NCBI RefSeq assembly: GCF_026625745.1
Contig: NZ_CP113061.1
Coordinates: 1,885,501-1,949,500 of the forward strand
Length of the DNA stretch: 64,000 nt
Direction of reading: 5' to 3'
Origin: Asticcacaulis sp. SL142
Lineage (GTDB): Bacteria > Pseudomonadota > Alphaproteobacteria > Caulobacterales > Caulobacteraceae
Part shown: piece after piece, positions 39,171 through 47,146 of the stretch
How the letters are laid out: every line of letters starts with the position of its first letter
How positions within the stretch are numbered: the stretch's first letter is position 1
Program-made: the position numbers and the translations under genes
The notes under the pieces: generated by a model
The model's database searches: none
What the model was told of the DNA's origin: nothing
What the model saw: the letters and a program-made list of their open reading frames with translations, nothing else

Positions 39171-39929
39171 TTAAACCACCGCTTCACCGCGCGCGGCCTG
39201 ACCTAGCCACTGGAAAAATGCCTGCCGGTCGGGATAGTCAGCGGGCCGCCATTCGGGGTGCCACTGCACGGCCACGACCTGCGATCCGCCAAGGTTAGCA
39301 CTGAACGCTTCGATGATGCCATCGGGGGCTACGGCTTCCATAGTCAGTCCCTCTGCCAACCGCGCTACGCCTTGAAAATGGACCGAATTTACCCAGAGGT
39401 TTCCGCCGAGTTGTTCCTCAAAAAAACCGCCGTCGATAAGGGTCACGTCATGCCCAAACTCGAACATGTCGTTGAAAGTGGCGATTTTATTTTGCGCTAC
39501 CGCTTCGCTGCTTGAGCGCTCGGGCGCATGATGCGTGGGGCCCAGATCGCGCCGCAGTGTCCCGCCCAAGGCGACATTGATTTCCTGAAAGCCGCGGCAG
39601 ATGCCAAACACTGGTTTTTGCGCATCGATCATGGCTTCGATCATGGCAAAGGACACGCTGTCGCGATCGATATCAAACGGCCCCTCGCCTGCCGGGGTGT
39701 CAGGATCATAAAAGCGCGTGTCGATGTTGGAGGTCGAGCCGGTCAGCATCAGGCCATCGAGTTTACCGGCCAGAGTTTTTGCTTCAAATCCGGTCGTGAT
39801 AGCCGGGATCAGAACTGCCAGACAGTCGGCATATTCGATCACGCCCTTGACGTAGCGATCCTTGACGGTCTGGGCGTTTTCACCGCCGACATCACGGTTG
39901 CAACAGGAAATACCGATCAGGGGTTTCAT
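39171..39929 (-). CDS. puuD: Gamma-glutamyl-gamma-aminobutyrate hydrolase-like
   Basis: A 252-residue class I glutamine amidotransferase of the peptidase C26 group. It would release glutamate from gamma-glutamyl-GABA to give GABA, step four of the Puu pathway, in the cytoplasm. The nucleophile cysteine is in VFGICRGFQEINVALGG, the histidine in VVAVQWHPEWRP, and the acidic partner follows it. The N-terminal PLIGISCCNRDVGG and the specificity stretch LMLTGSTSNIDTRFYD are typical of PuuD. Its ATG follows the stop of the upstream ABC ATPase gene with no gap, so it belongs to the transporter operon. Confidence 0.9.
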   Translation of the reverse strand: MKPLIGISCCNRDVGGENAQTVKDRYVKGVIEYADCLAVLIPAITTGFEAKTLAGKLDGLMLTGSTSNIDTRFYDPDTPAGEGPFDIDRDSVSFAMIEAMIDAQKPVFGICRGFQEINVALGGTLRRDLGPTHHAPERSSSEAVAQNKIATFNDMFEFGHDVTLIDGGFFEEQLGGNLWVNSVHFQGVARLAEGLTMEAVAPDGIIEAFSANLGGSQVVAVQWHPEWRPADYPDRQAFFQWLGQAARGEAVV

Positions 39930-41075
39930 TTAACTTAGGAGCGCCGCCGGGGCGCAGGCATTGAACGACAGCCATACTTTTTCGTCCCAGGTGAAGTCTT
40001 CCTGATCCCATCGGGTGAGATTCGAGCGCAACACCTTGACCATGCGCCCGCCTGCAACCTCAACCTCATAGACCGTTTCCGAACCGAGATAGACCAGATG
40101 CTTAATCTCACCGGCGATGATGTTGTAGCCTTCGGGGGCATCTTCCATCTTGAGCGGCTTGGCATCCCATTTGTCGATCTCGATCTTTTCCGGCCGAACC
40201 GCCGCCCAGACGGTTGCACCGGTCGCACCCGTCACGCCGTGGTCGAGGTAAATGGGCCCGATATCGGTCGTATTGATGATGGCGTGATCCGGTTCATCGA
40301 CATCGAGCGTGCCTTCGAACAGGTTCACGCTGCCGATAAAATCGGCCACAAAACGCGAATTGGGAAACTCATAAAGATCAAACGGTGTCGCCACCTGTTG
40401 CAGCAGGCCGCGGTTCATGACGGCACAGCGCGTCGCCATGGCCAACGCCTCATCCTGATCGTGGGTGACCATGATAAAGGTGATGCCGACCTTTTCCTGA
40501 AGCAGGGTCAGTTCCGTGCGCATGGCATCGCGCAGCTTGGCATCAAGCGCCGATAACGGCTCATCCAGCAACAGCACGCGCGGTTTTTTGACCAGCGCCC
40601 GCGCCAGCGCCACCCGCTGACGCTGACCGCCCGACATCTGATCGGGCTTGCGCTCCCCGAACCCGCCGAGCTTGACCAATTCCAGCGCTTCCTGGGCACG
40701 CGCCAGCCGCTCGCCCTTGGGCACCCCATCCATTTTCAGCCCGTAAGCGACGTTATCGAGCACGGTCATATGCGGAAAGACAGCATAGGACTGAAACACC
40801 ATGTTCACCGGCCGCTTATTAGGCGAGACCTGCGACACGTCATTACCGTCGATGAGAATCTGCCCATCCGACGGCATTTCAAACCCGGCCAACATGCGCA
40901 GCAAAGTCGTCTTGCCACAGCCCGACGGTCCCAGCAGGGAGAAGAACTCGCCCTCTTTGATGTCGAGCGAAACATTATCGACCGCGACGTTTTTGCCGAA
41001 GCGTTTGGAGACGTTTTTGAAGCTGATGATGGTCTTGCCCTGAGCCTCAGCCGGTTTTGCGGTTTCGTCAAACAT
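39930..41075 (-). CDS. potG: Spermidine/putrescine ABC transporter ATPase
   Basis: A 381-residue ATPase of the PotA/PotG type that powers polyamine import. Walker A is LGPSGCGKTTLLRML, the signature MSGGQRQRVALARAL, Walker B VLLLDEPLSALDAKL and the H-loop MVTHDQDEALAMA. The C-terminal TOBE domain (about 285-370, VWAAVRPEKIEI, VYLGSETVYEVEVAGG) is the regulatory part. I chose the ATG at 41075, which has GAGG in front; a GTG at 41087 overlaps the stop of the permease gene. The order permease-permease-ATPase with a binding protein upstream matches the pot operon. potA or potG cannot be distinguished from sequence alone. Confidence 0.92.
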   Translation of the reverse strand: MFDETAKPAEAQGKTIISFKNVSKRFGKNVAVDNVSLDIKEGEFFSLLGPSGCGKTTLLRMLAGFEMPSDGQILIDGNDVSQVSPNKRPVNMVFQSYAVFPHMTVLDNVAYGLKMDGVPKGERLARAQEALELVKLGGFGERKPDQMSGGQRQRVALARALVKKPRVLLLDEPLSALDAKLRDAMRTELTLLQEKVGITFIMVTHDQDEALAMATRCAVMNRGLLQQVATPFDLYEFPNSRFVADFIGSVNLFEGTLDVDEPDHAIINTTDIGPIYLDHGVTGATGATVWAAVRPEKIEIDKWDAKPLKMEDAPEGYNIIAGEIKHLVYLGSETVYEVEVAGGRMVKVLRSNLTRWDQEDFTWDEKVWLSFNACAPAALLS

Positions 41076-41083
41076 GTTCAGCC

Positions 41084-41959
41084 TCACTTTTTCTCAGGAG
41101 CGCCATGACCGGCGGTCAGGGCGTCAGAACCTTGGAATTTCAGTGCAAAGAAGGTCAAGATCACCGTCACCACAATAAGGATGGTCGAGGCGGCGTTGAC
41201 TTCGGGGGTGACGGAGAAGCGCACCATCGAATAGACCTTGACCGGGAAGGTGACCGTATCGGGCCCGGCGGTGAAGAAGGTAATCACAAAATCATCGAGC
41301 GACAGGGTAAAGGCCAAAAGCCCACCCGCCAGCAAAGATGGCTTGATATGCGGCACCAGCACATCCAGCAGGGTTCGGATTTCTGACGCCCCCAGATCCT
41401 TGGCCGCCTCTTCCAGTTCGCGGTTAAATGACGCCAGTCGTGCGCGCACCACCACCGCCACGAACGGGAAGGAGAACGAGACGTGGGCGATGATGATGGC
41501 CCCCAGATTGAGCGGCCAGATCATGCCTTGCGGCCACGGAAAGACCTTGGCGAAGAATACCAGCATCCCCACACCCATGCAGATTTCCGGCACAACGATC
41601 GGGATCGACATAGCGCCGTCCAGCGCCGTCTTGCCCGGAAAGCGGAAGCGCCACAACAGGATCGCGGCCATAGCGCCTACGACCACACTGATGATGGTCG
41701 AGAAAAACGCAATCACCAGCGAGTTGGTGAAGGCCTGAATCAGGCTCTCATTCGTAAGGGCCTTAACGTAATATTTGAGGGTAAAGCCCTGCCAGACGAT
41801 GTTACGTTTGCTGTCGTTGAACGAAAAGATCATCAGGGTGATCAGCGGCGCATACAGAAACACCGTCACCCCGACCAGCCAGGCCTGCATCGGCCAGCGG
41901 CGCATATATTCGAGCGGGCCGGGCGGGGTCTTTTTAACCTTGGCAACAGACTGGGTCAT
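41084..41959 (-). CDS. potI: Putrescine ABC transporter permease, PotI/PotC-like
   Basis: A 291-residue inner-membrane permease with about six membrane helices, starting WLVGVTVFLYAPLITLMIFS. The EAA motif that contacts the ATPase is EEAAKDLGASEIRTLLDVLVPHIKPS, seen as EEAAKDLGAS near residue 187. The early segment FSFNDSKRNIVWQGFTLKYY is typical of PotI and PotC. The ATG overlaps the TGA of the other permease gene by one base (TGATG), so translation is coupled. A cysteine-free, lysine-rich N terminus precedes the first helix. It partners the next gene as a heterodimer. Confidence 0.92.
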   Translation of the reverse strand: MTQSVAKVKKTPPGPLEYMRRWPMQAWLVGVTVFLYAPLITLMIFSFNDSKRNIVWQGFTLKYYVKALTNESLIQAFTNSLVIAFFSTIISVVVGAMAAILLWRFRFPGKTALDGAMSIPIVVPEICMGVGMLVFFAKVFPWPQGMIWPLNLGAIIIAHVSFSFPFVAVVVRARLASFNRELEEAAKDLGASEIRTLLDVLVPHIKPSLLAGGLLAFTLSLDDFVITFFTAGPDTVTFPVKVYSMVRFSVTPEVNAASTILIVVTVILTFFALKFQGSDALTAGHGAPEKK

Positions 41960-42867
41960 CAGGCCGCCCTCCCCCGGTTTTGTTTGTCGAGCATACCCTG
42001 AATGGCGATGCCGATGAAGGTCAGATAGACCAGCAGGAACGACAGGGCCGCCCCGAACGGCCAGTCATTGGCGCGTTTGAATTGCCGTTCAATGACATTG
42101 GCGATCATCTGCGATTCCGGCCCGCCGAGCAGATCCGGTGTCAGATAAGCGCCGAGTGCGGGAATGAAGGTGATCAGTATACCCGACGCGATCCCCGCCG
42201 CAGACATCGGCACGACGATCGACCACAGGGTACGAAAATGGCCAGCCCCCAGATCGAGCGAGGCTTCCAAAAGCGAGCGGTCCATCCGGTCGAGGGTCGA
42301 ATAGAGCGGCAGGATCATGAACGGCAGGTGGACGTAGACGAGGCCAAAAATCACCGCGAAATTATTATGCAGCAGATCAAGCGGCTGAAACTCGCCCAGC
42401 GGTGCTAAGCCCACCAGCGTCATTAATCCACCCGCATTCGTCCATAAAAACTCATAGGTTTGATTGACATAGCCTTCGGTACGCAACACCGCAATCAGCG
42501 CATAGGTGCGGATCAGAAGGTTAGTCCAGAACGGCAGCATGATCAAAAGCAGCAGCCACGGCTTCCACTTATCGGCGGCAAAGGTAATGGCCAGCGCCAC
42601 CGGAAAGCCAACGATCAGGCATAGAAAGGTCGTAAGCGCTGCCACATAAAGCGATTTAACGAATATGCCGAGATACAGCGGCTCCAGCGCGCGGGCGTAG
42701 TTCTTCCAGGTGCCGGTAAAGGCAATATCGACCAGCCCGCGGTTTTCCCCGAACGAATAGAGCCAGACAATGCCCATGGGCACAATAAAGAAAAAGGCCA
42801 GCCAAAACAGGGGCGCACTCAGCAGCAGCCCGAAAATTGACTTCGCCTGCCGCCAGCTTTGTTCCAT
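41959..42867 (-). CDS. potH: Putrescine ABC transporter permease, PotH/PotB-like
   Basis: A 302-residue inner-membrane permease, partner of PotI. The first helix is LFWLAFFFIVPMGIVWLYSF; the conserved LLIMLPFWTNLLIRTYALIAVL stretch lies near residue 110 and the EAA-type loop EASLDLGAGHFRTLW near 205. The segment TPDLLGGPESQMIANVI is characteristic of PotH/PotB. It is separated from the upstream binding-protein gene by 166 bases containing a multi-hairpin repeat, a layout that often lowers membrane-component expression relative to the binding protein. The stop overlaps the potI start. Confidence 0.92.
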   Translation of the reverse strand: MEQSWRQAKSIFGLLLSAPLFWLAFFFIVPMGIVWLYSFGENRGLVDIAFTGTWKNYARALEPLYLGIFVKSLYVAALTTFLCLIVGFPVALAITFAADKWKPWLLLLIMLPFWTNLLIRTYALIAVLRTEGYVNQTYEFLWTNAGGLMTLVGLAPLGEFQPLDLLHNNFAVIFGLVYVHLPFMILPLYSTLDRMDRSLLEASLDLGAGHFRTLWSIVVPMSAAGIASGILITFIPALGAYLTPDLLGGPESQMIANVIERQFKRANDWPFGAALSFLLVYLTFIGIAIQGMLDKQNRGRAA

Positions 42868-42884
42868 CGCAGTCCCCTTGCAAC

Positions 42885-43028
42885 GGCGCCCCCTCTCCCC
42901 GCAGCGCTCAGACAGCGCAGCGATAGCGCAACTGAGACTACTGGAGAGGGTTGGGTGAGGGGCCGGGCGCCCGAATGCCCCTCATCCGATCCTAACGGAT
43001 CACCTTCTCCCCGCACGCAGGGAGAAGG
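42885..43028. repeat. Multi-hairpin repeat between potF and potH
   Basis: Contains CCCTCTCC (42891) pairing with GGAGAGGG (42943), an inner CTCAG/CTGAG and GCGC/GCGC stem, a GATCC/GGATC hairpin and a perfect 9-bp stem CCTTCTCCC/GGGAGAAGG (43003-43028). The CCCCTCTCC and TTGGGTGAGGGG texts are typical of Caulobacterales intergenic repeats. In transcript order it lies after the binding-protein gene. Confidence 0.78.
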
Positions 43029-43033
43029 AAAGG

Positions 43034-44128
43034 CTACGAAGCCCTGACCCGCGTAATCATTTCCTCATACTGCGACGCTTTTTCGGCCCCTTCAAAGTTG
43101 CCGTATTCGCACTTGGCCAAAATATCCGCCGGCGGGAAGATAACCGGGTTGTTCTTATAATCGTCTGGCATCAGCGCCTTGGCGGCAGCGTTTGGCGACG
43201 GATACAAGATCGTCTTATAGATTTCGGCCCCTACCTGTGCATCAAGGATATAGTTGATGAAGGCATGGGCATTGTTCGGACGCGGCGCATCGGCGGGGAT
43301 ACACAGGGTATCAGAATTGAGCAGACTGCCTTCTTTTGGGACCACAAAGCCGATGTCGTCATCTTCGGCCATGACCTGCGCGATATCGCCGTTATATTCG
43401 ATCACGATATCGACGTCGCCGCCTTGCAGCATGTCCTGACCGTTATCTTCGTGGAAGGCGCGGATATTGGGCTTTTGCTTGACCAGCATGGCTTCGATCT
43501 GAGTCAGCATTTCGGGCGAGATATTGTTGAGGCTGACGCCCTTATATTTCGCGGCCAGACGGATCAGATCCGCAGATTCCGACAGGAGGGCGATCTTGCC
43601 CTTATATTCGGCGCTGTCAAAGACGTATTTCCAGCTATCCGGCACGGTCTTGAACTTCGATTTACGATAACCCAGACCTAAGACCAGCCAGGTATAGGGC
43701 ACCGAGAACTTATTGCCCGGATCGAAGCTGGGGTTCAGATACTGCGGGTCAATATTCTTCATATTGGGGATCTTGGCGTGATCCAGCGCTTTCAGCAGAC
43801 CGGCCTGCCCCATGCGGGTGACAAATTCGTTCGAAGGGACGATCACGTCAAAGCCGGAATTACCCGCCTTAAGCTTGGCGAACAATTCGTCATTGGTGGC
43901 GAACAACTGCATGTTGACGTCGATGCCCGTGGCGGTCTTGAAGTCCGCAAGGGTCGTTTCACCAATATAGGTGTCCCAGTTATAGAAGTTCAGCTTGGGC
44001 TCTTCGGCCCCGTCGGTCGCGGCCTTTTCGGCGGGCTTGGAACAGGCCGAGAAGCTGATGCCGACAGCCGCAGCCCCCAGCCCCGCGAGTAAGGAACGAC
44101 GATTAGCCAGATGGCGAGGTGAACTCAT
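43034..44128 (-). CDS. potF: Putrescine-binding periplasmic protein, PotF/PotD-like
   Basis: A 364-residue solute-binding protein (family SBP_bac_8) that captures putrescine or spermidine for the transporter. Typical features are LNFYNWDTYIGETTLADF, FDVIVPSNEFVTRMGQAGLL, the ligand-site region YGDIAQVMAEDDD-like in IEYNGDIAQVMAED and AHAFINYILDAQ. The export signal has a twin-arginine pair and a lipobox in one sequence (NRRSLLAGLGAAAVGISFSAC), so it may be Tat-exported and lipid-anchored, unusual for a pot binding protein. It is the first gene of the transporter operon; a TTGACA box and the TGTGATCACA operator lie about 90-115 bases upstream. Confidence 0.92.
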   Translation of the reverse strand: MSSPRHLANRRSLLAGLGAAAVGISFSACSKPAEKAATDGAEEPKLNFYNWDTYIGETTLADFKTATGIDVNMQLFATNDELFAKLKAGNSGFDVIVPSNEFVTRMGQAGLLKALDHAKIPNMKNIDPQYLNPSFDPGNKFSVPYTWLVLGLGYRKSKFKTVPDSWKYVFDSAEYKGKIALLSESADLIRLAAKYKGVSLNNISPEMLTQIEAMLVKQKPNIRAFHEDNGQDMLQGGDVDIVIEYNGDIAQVMAEDDDIGFVVPKEGSLLNSDTLCIPADAPRPNNAHAFINYILDAQVGAEIYKTILYPSPNAAAKALMPDDYKNNPVIFPPADILAKCEYGNFEGAEKASQYEEMITRVRAS

Positions 44129-44217
44129 ATCCTGATCTCCTTGATATTCGCGGGCCTCATCATGAAACCCCCTTCATGAAACCGTAATATTAGTAACAGA
44201 ATACGGGATTAACCCTC

Positions 44218-44241
44218 TGTCAACTCTTAAGTGTGATCACA
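44218..44241 (-). promoter_or_regulatory. potF promoter -35 and operator TGTGATCACA
   Basis: On the minus strand the palindrome TGTGATCACA (44232-44241) stands nine bases upstream of a TTGACA box (44218-44223), 90 bases before the potF start. No perfect -10 box is visible. Confidence 0.55.
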
Positions 44242-44260
44242 GCGCCCACAGCGCACAAAC

Positions 44261-45664
44261 TTAGGCGTTTCTCAAATACCAGTCGTAATCGAGCGCCGTG
44301 ACTTCCTCATAAAACCGCGCCTGTTCGGTGCGCTTGACCTTGACATACATATCGACGAAACGGTCACCCAAATAGTCGCGCAAGGTTGCCGATTTGTCGA
44401 GATAATCAACCGCCGCATACCAGTTGGTCGGCAGGTTAGCCCCCGTCTTGGCGGCGACCTCATAGCCATTTCCGACTACCGCCGGGCCGGGATCGGTTTT
44501 ATGCGTAATGCCGTGGTGGGCGCAGGCCAAAATGGCGGCCATAACCAGATACGGATTGGCATCGGCCCCGGCAACGCGGTGCTCAACATGGCGGGTGTGC
44601 GATGGCCCCGCCGTCACGCGCAAAGACACAGTGCGGTTATTCACCCCCCAGGTCAGGCCGACCGGCGCATAGGAATTGGCCTTAAAGCGCTTAAAGCTGT
44701 TAGCACCGGGGGCCAGAATGCCCATGCAATCAGCCAGATGGTCTTTCATGCCACCGATCATGGTTTTCAGCAGGTCTGAGCCCTGCGGATCATCGGACGC
44801 GCACAGGTTTTTGCCGTCTTTGTCGGCCACTGAGATATGGACATGGAAGCCCGATCCGGCGCGATCGGCCCACGGCTTGGCCATAAAGGTCGCCTCGATA
44901 CCCAGCGACAAAGCCACGCCCTTGGCCATGCGCTTATAGAGCACAGCATCATCGCAGGCGCGCAAAGCATCGGGTTTATGCTTCAGGGTCAACTCAACCT
45001 GCCCCGGCGCAAATTCTGAAATCGCCCCCTCTAAAGGGATATTCATGACATCGGCGGTTTCCCACAGGGTGCGGAAAAACTCGCCATGGGCCTCAACTTC
45101 GGGCAGGCCGTAGACCTGAATGCCGCGCGGGGTCTCACCAGTGTTAAAACCCCTGGCCGGCATCAGCTGACCATCATGGCCGCGCTCAATGTCCACCAGA
45201 TAATATTCCAGTTCGCACGCTACCACCGGCGTCAGACCATCGGCTTTATAGCGCTCCAGCACCCTCTGCAGAACGTGACGCGGATCAAGGTCATTGGGCG
45301 TGCCGTCCAGCTCATACAGCGACAGCATGACCTGACCGACATCATCGCCCAGCCACGGGGCCTCGGTCAGCGTCCCCGGCACAGGGCGCGCGATCCGGTC
45401 AGCATCGCCGTCTTCCCAGACAAGGCCGGTCTCTTCGCAGTCGGCCCCCAGCGTATCGACCACCAGAATCGAGCCCGGCAAAAAACGACCATATTCAAAA
45501 ATCGGCAGCAGTTCATGGCGGCGCAGACGCTTACCCCGCGGTACCCCGGTCATCGAGGTAAACAGGATCTCGAAATAGTTGAGATGCGGATGGGCCTCAA
45601 GGAAGGCCTTGGCTTCATCAGGCGTGGCGACCATCGGATGCGGCGGCAAATAAGGTTCGGTCAT
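44261..45664 (-). CDS. puuA: Gamma-glutamylputrescine synthetase-like (glutamine synthetase family)
   Basis: A 467-residue glutamine synthetase-like ligase that would join glutamate to putrescine with ATP, the first Puu step. The N-terminal part contains YFEILFTSMTGVPRGKRL, where true glutamine synthetases have a different beta-grasp sequence. The catalytic domain has the metal-binding EGAISEFAPGQVELTLKH, the ATP-site FMAKPWADRAGSGFHVHIS and the arginine segment NNRTVSLRVTAG. Absence of the adenylylation loop and location beside potF and puuC/puuD genes favour PuuA over GlnA. I chose the ATG at 45664 (MTEPYLPPH). The operator at 45755-45766 lies 91 bases upstream of the start. Confidence 0.9.
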   Translation of the reverse strand: MTEPYLPPHPMVATPDEAKAFLEAHPHLNYFEILFTSMTGVPRGKRLRRHELLPIFEYGRFLPGSILVVDTLGADCEETGLVWEDGDADRIARPVPGTLTEAPWLGDDVGQVMLSLYELDGTPNDLDPRHVLQRVLERYKADGLTPVVACELEYYLVDIERGHDGQLMPARGFNTGETPRGIQVYGLPEVEAHGEFFRTLWETADVMNIPLEGAISEFAPGQVELTLKHKPDALRACDDAVLYKRMAKGVALSLGIEATFMAKPWADRAGSGFHVHISVADKDGKNLCASDDPQGSDLLKTMIGGMKDHLADCMGILAPGANSFKRFKANSYAPVGLTWGVNNRTVSLRVTAGPSHTRHVEHRVAGADANPYLVMAAILACAHHGITHKTDPGPAVVGNGYEVAAKTGANLPTNWYAAVDYLDKSATLRDYLGDRFVDMYVKVKRTEQARFYEEVTALDYDWYLRNA

Positions 45665-45754
45665 AGGGCACTCATGGGTTGGCCAGCAGTTTAGCACGCG
45701 GTTGCAAGCCTCACCTTAAGAGCGAACGGCCCCGTCCGTCACGCAATATTCGCC

Positions 45755-45766
45755 ATGTGATCACAT
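45755..45766. promoter_or_regulatory. Operator ATGTGATCACAT before puuA
   Basis: A 12-bp perfect palindrome sharing the TGTGATCACA core. It lies between the stop of the second aminotransferase gene (45770) and puuA, so it probably controls puuA. Confidence 0.6.
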
Positions 45767-45769
45767 TTT

Positions 45770-47146
45770 TTAATTTGGCCGGATGATGCGCCCAAATGCG
45801 GATATCGCCGCAACCAGACGGGCGACAGCGTCTGGCGATGTCAATGGGGATATCAGCATCATATTGTGAAAGGGCGCAATCAGCAGGCCCTGATTGATCA
45901 GATAAAGATGAAGGGCTTTAAGGTCTAAAGGATTCATGGCGTCACGCATCTGCGCGGCATTTTGCAGCGAATGACCTGCAAACACCAGTTCCACCCGTGC
46001 GCCGACATGGACAACGCTCCAGTTCAGCCCCTGTTCGGCGATAACCGCCCGCAACTGCTTTACCAGGTTTTCAGCGCCTTTGATCATATATGCGAAAGCC
46101 GCCTCAGTCATGACCTCGGTCAGCATGACCTTCATGGCGGTCATGGCCAGAGCATTGCCGGACAGGGTCGTGCCGATCCCGCTGGCGCCTGCGCCGATGG
46201 CCGCCTGCGCCTGATCCATGCGGGCGGAGACCTCATCCGTCACACCCCACACTGCGGCAGGCACCCCGCCCGCGATCGCCTTACCGACCACAAACATATC
46301 GGGCTCTAAGCCGTGGGCGCGGGTATAGCCGCCATAGCCCGACGACAGGGTATGGGTTTCATCGATCGCCAAGAGGGTGCCATATTTGCGGGTCAAGGCG
46401 CGCATAGCCTCATGAAACCCGTCAATAGGCGCAATCATGCCGCAGTTAGTCATCACCGGCTCACACAGCACGCAGGCGATATCACAATATTTCAGGGCAT
46501 CTTCGAGGGCATCAAGGTCGTTAAACGGTATGACGGTCGTTGTGTCGGTGAAATCCGCCACCTGGCCGATCAGGCCCTTTTTCATGACCGGTGTACCGTC
46601 CTCAAGCCCCACAAAGGCATCATCGACCATGCCATGATAACAGCCGTCGAAGATCAGAATTTTCGGTCGCCCGGTGATCGCCCGCGCCCAGCGGATGACG
46701 GCACGGTTGGCATCGGAGGCTGTGGTGGCCACCTGCCATTTGCTGAGGCCAAACCGCTGCGTCAGCAATTCACCGACTTCAACGGCGGCCTCAGTCGGCA
46801 GCATAAAGCCCATGCCGTTTTTCGCCTGCTCAGCTATGGCGCGGGCGATTTCCGGGCGGGCATGGCCAAACATCGACGGGGTGTCGCCTAGGCAAAAATC
46901 GTCATATTCAAAGCCATCGACATCCCATAATTTAGCCCCTTCGGCACGGGCGGCATAGATGGGAATGGGGGAGGCCCAGTCGCTCATCCAGTGCATCGGC
47001 GTCCCGCCCCGCCAGACATGACCTGACCTTTCGGCCAAGGCTTTGGTGTTGGGACGCTCATCCAGAAACCGCGCCGTTTCCGACAGGATGAAATCCATCA
47101 GCGGCGTGTTCAGGTCATGGGTGGCGGCGGGCAGTGACGCCACCAT
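45770..47146 (-). CDS. Class III aminotransferase, glutamate-1-semialdehyde-mutase-like
   Basis: A 458-residue PLP enzyme. It resembles glutamate-1-semialdehyde aminomutase relatives (AKLWDVDGFEYDDFCLGDT, FGHARPEIARAI) more than GabT. The PLP site is seen in VATTASDANRAVIRWARA, the aromatic stacking segment DGCYHGMVDDA, the cofactor aspartate region LLAIDETHTLSSGYGG and the lysine in FVVGKAIAGGVPAA. It is unlikely to serve heme synthesis here, since it lies between puuA and two aldehyde dehydrogenase genes; a GABA or polyamine aminotransferase role is more likely. The ATG at 47146 overlaps the gabD stop (TGATG) and gives tight coupling; a GTG at 47149 is an alternative. Confidence 0.82.
   Translation of the reverse strand: MVASLPAATHDLNTPLMDFILSETARFLDERPNTKALAERSGHVWRGGTPMHWMSDWASPIPIYAARAEGAKLWDVDGFEYDDFCLGDTPSMFGHARPEIARAIAEQAKNGMGFMLPTEAAVEVGELLTQRFGLSKWQVATTASDANRAVIRWARAITGRPKILIFDGCYHGMVDDAFVGLEDGTPVMKKGLIGQVADFTDTTTVIPFNDLDALEDALKYCDIACVLCEPVMTNCGMIAPIDGFHEAMRALTRKYGTLLAIDETHTLSSGYGGYTRAHGLEPDMFVVGKAIAGGVPAAVWGVTDEVSARMDQAQAAIGAGASGIGTTLSGNALAMTAMKVMLTEVMTEAAFAYMIKGAENLVKQLRAVIAEQGLNWSVVHVGARVELVFAGHSLQNAAQMRDAMNPLDLKALHLYLINQGLLIAPFHNMMLISPLTSPDAVARLVAAISAFGRIIRPN

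Noticed and set aside
37597-43028. Hairpin repeats as CRISPR or IS ends
   Set aside because: No repeat-spacer periodicity, no cas or transposase gene, and each element is a single unit; they fit intergenic REP-type repeats.
45770-47146. hemL (glutamate-1-semialdehyde aminomutase)
   Set aside because: Sequence resembles the family, but location inside the polyamine locus and overlap with gabD favour a catabolic aminotransferase.
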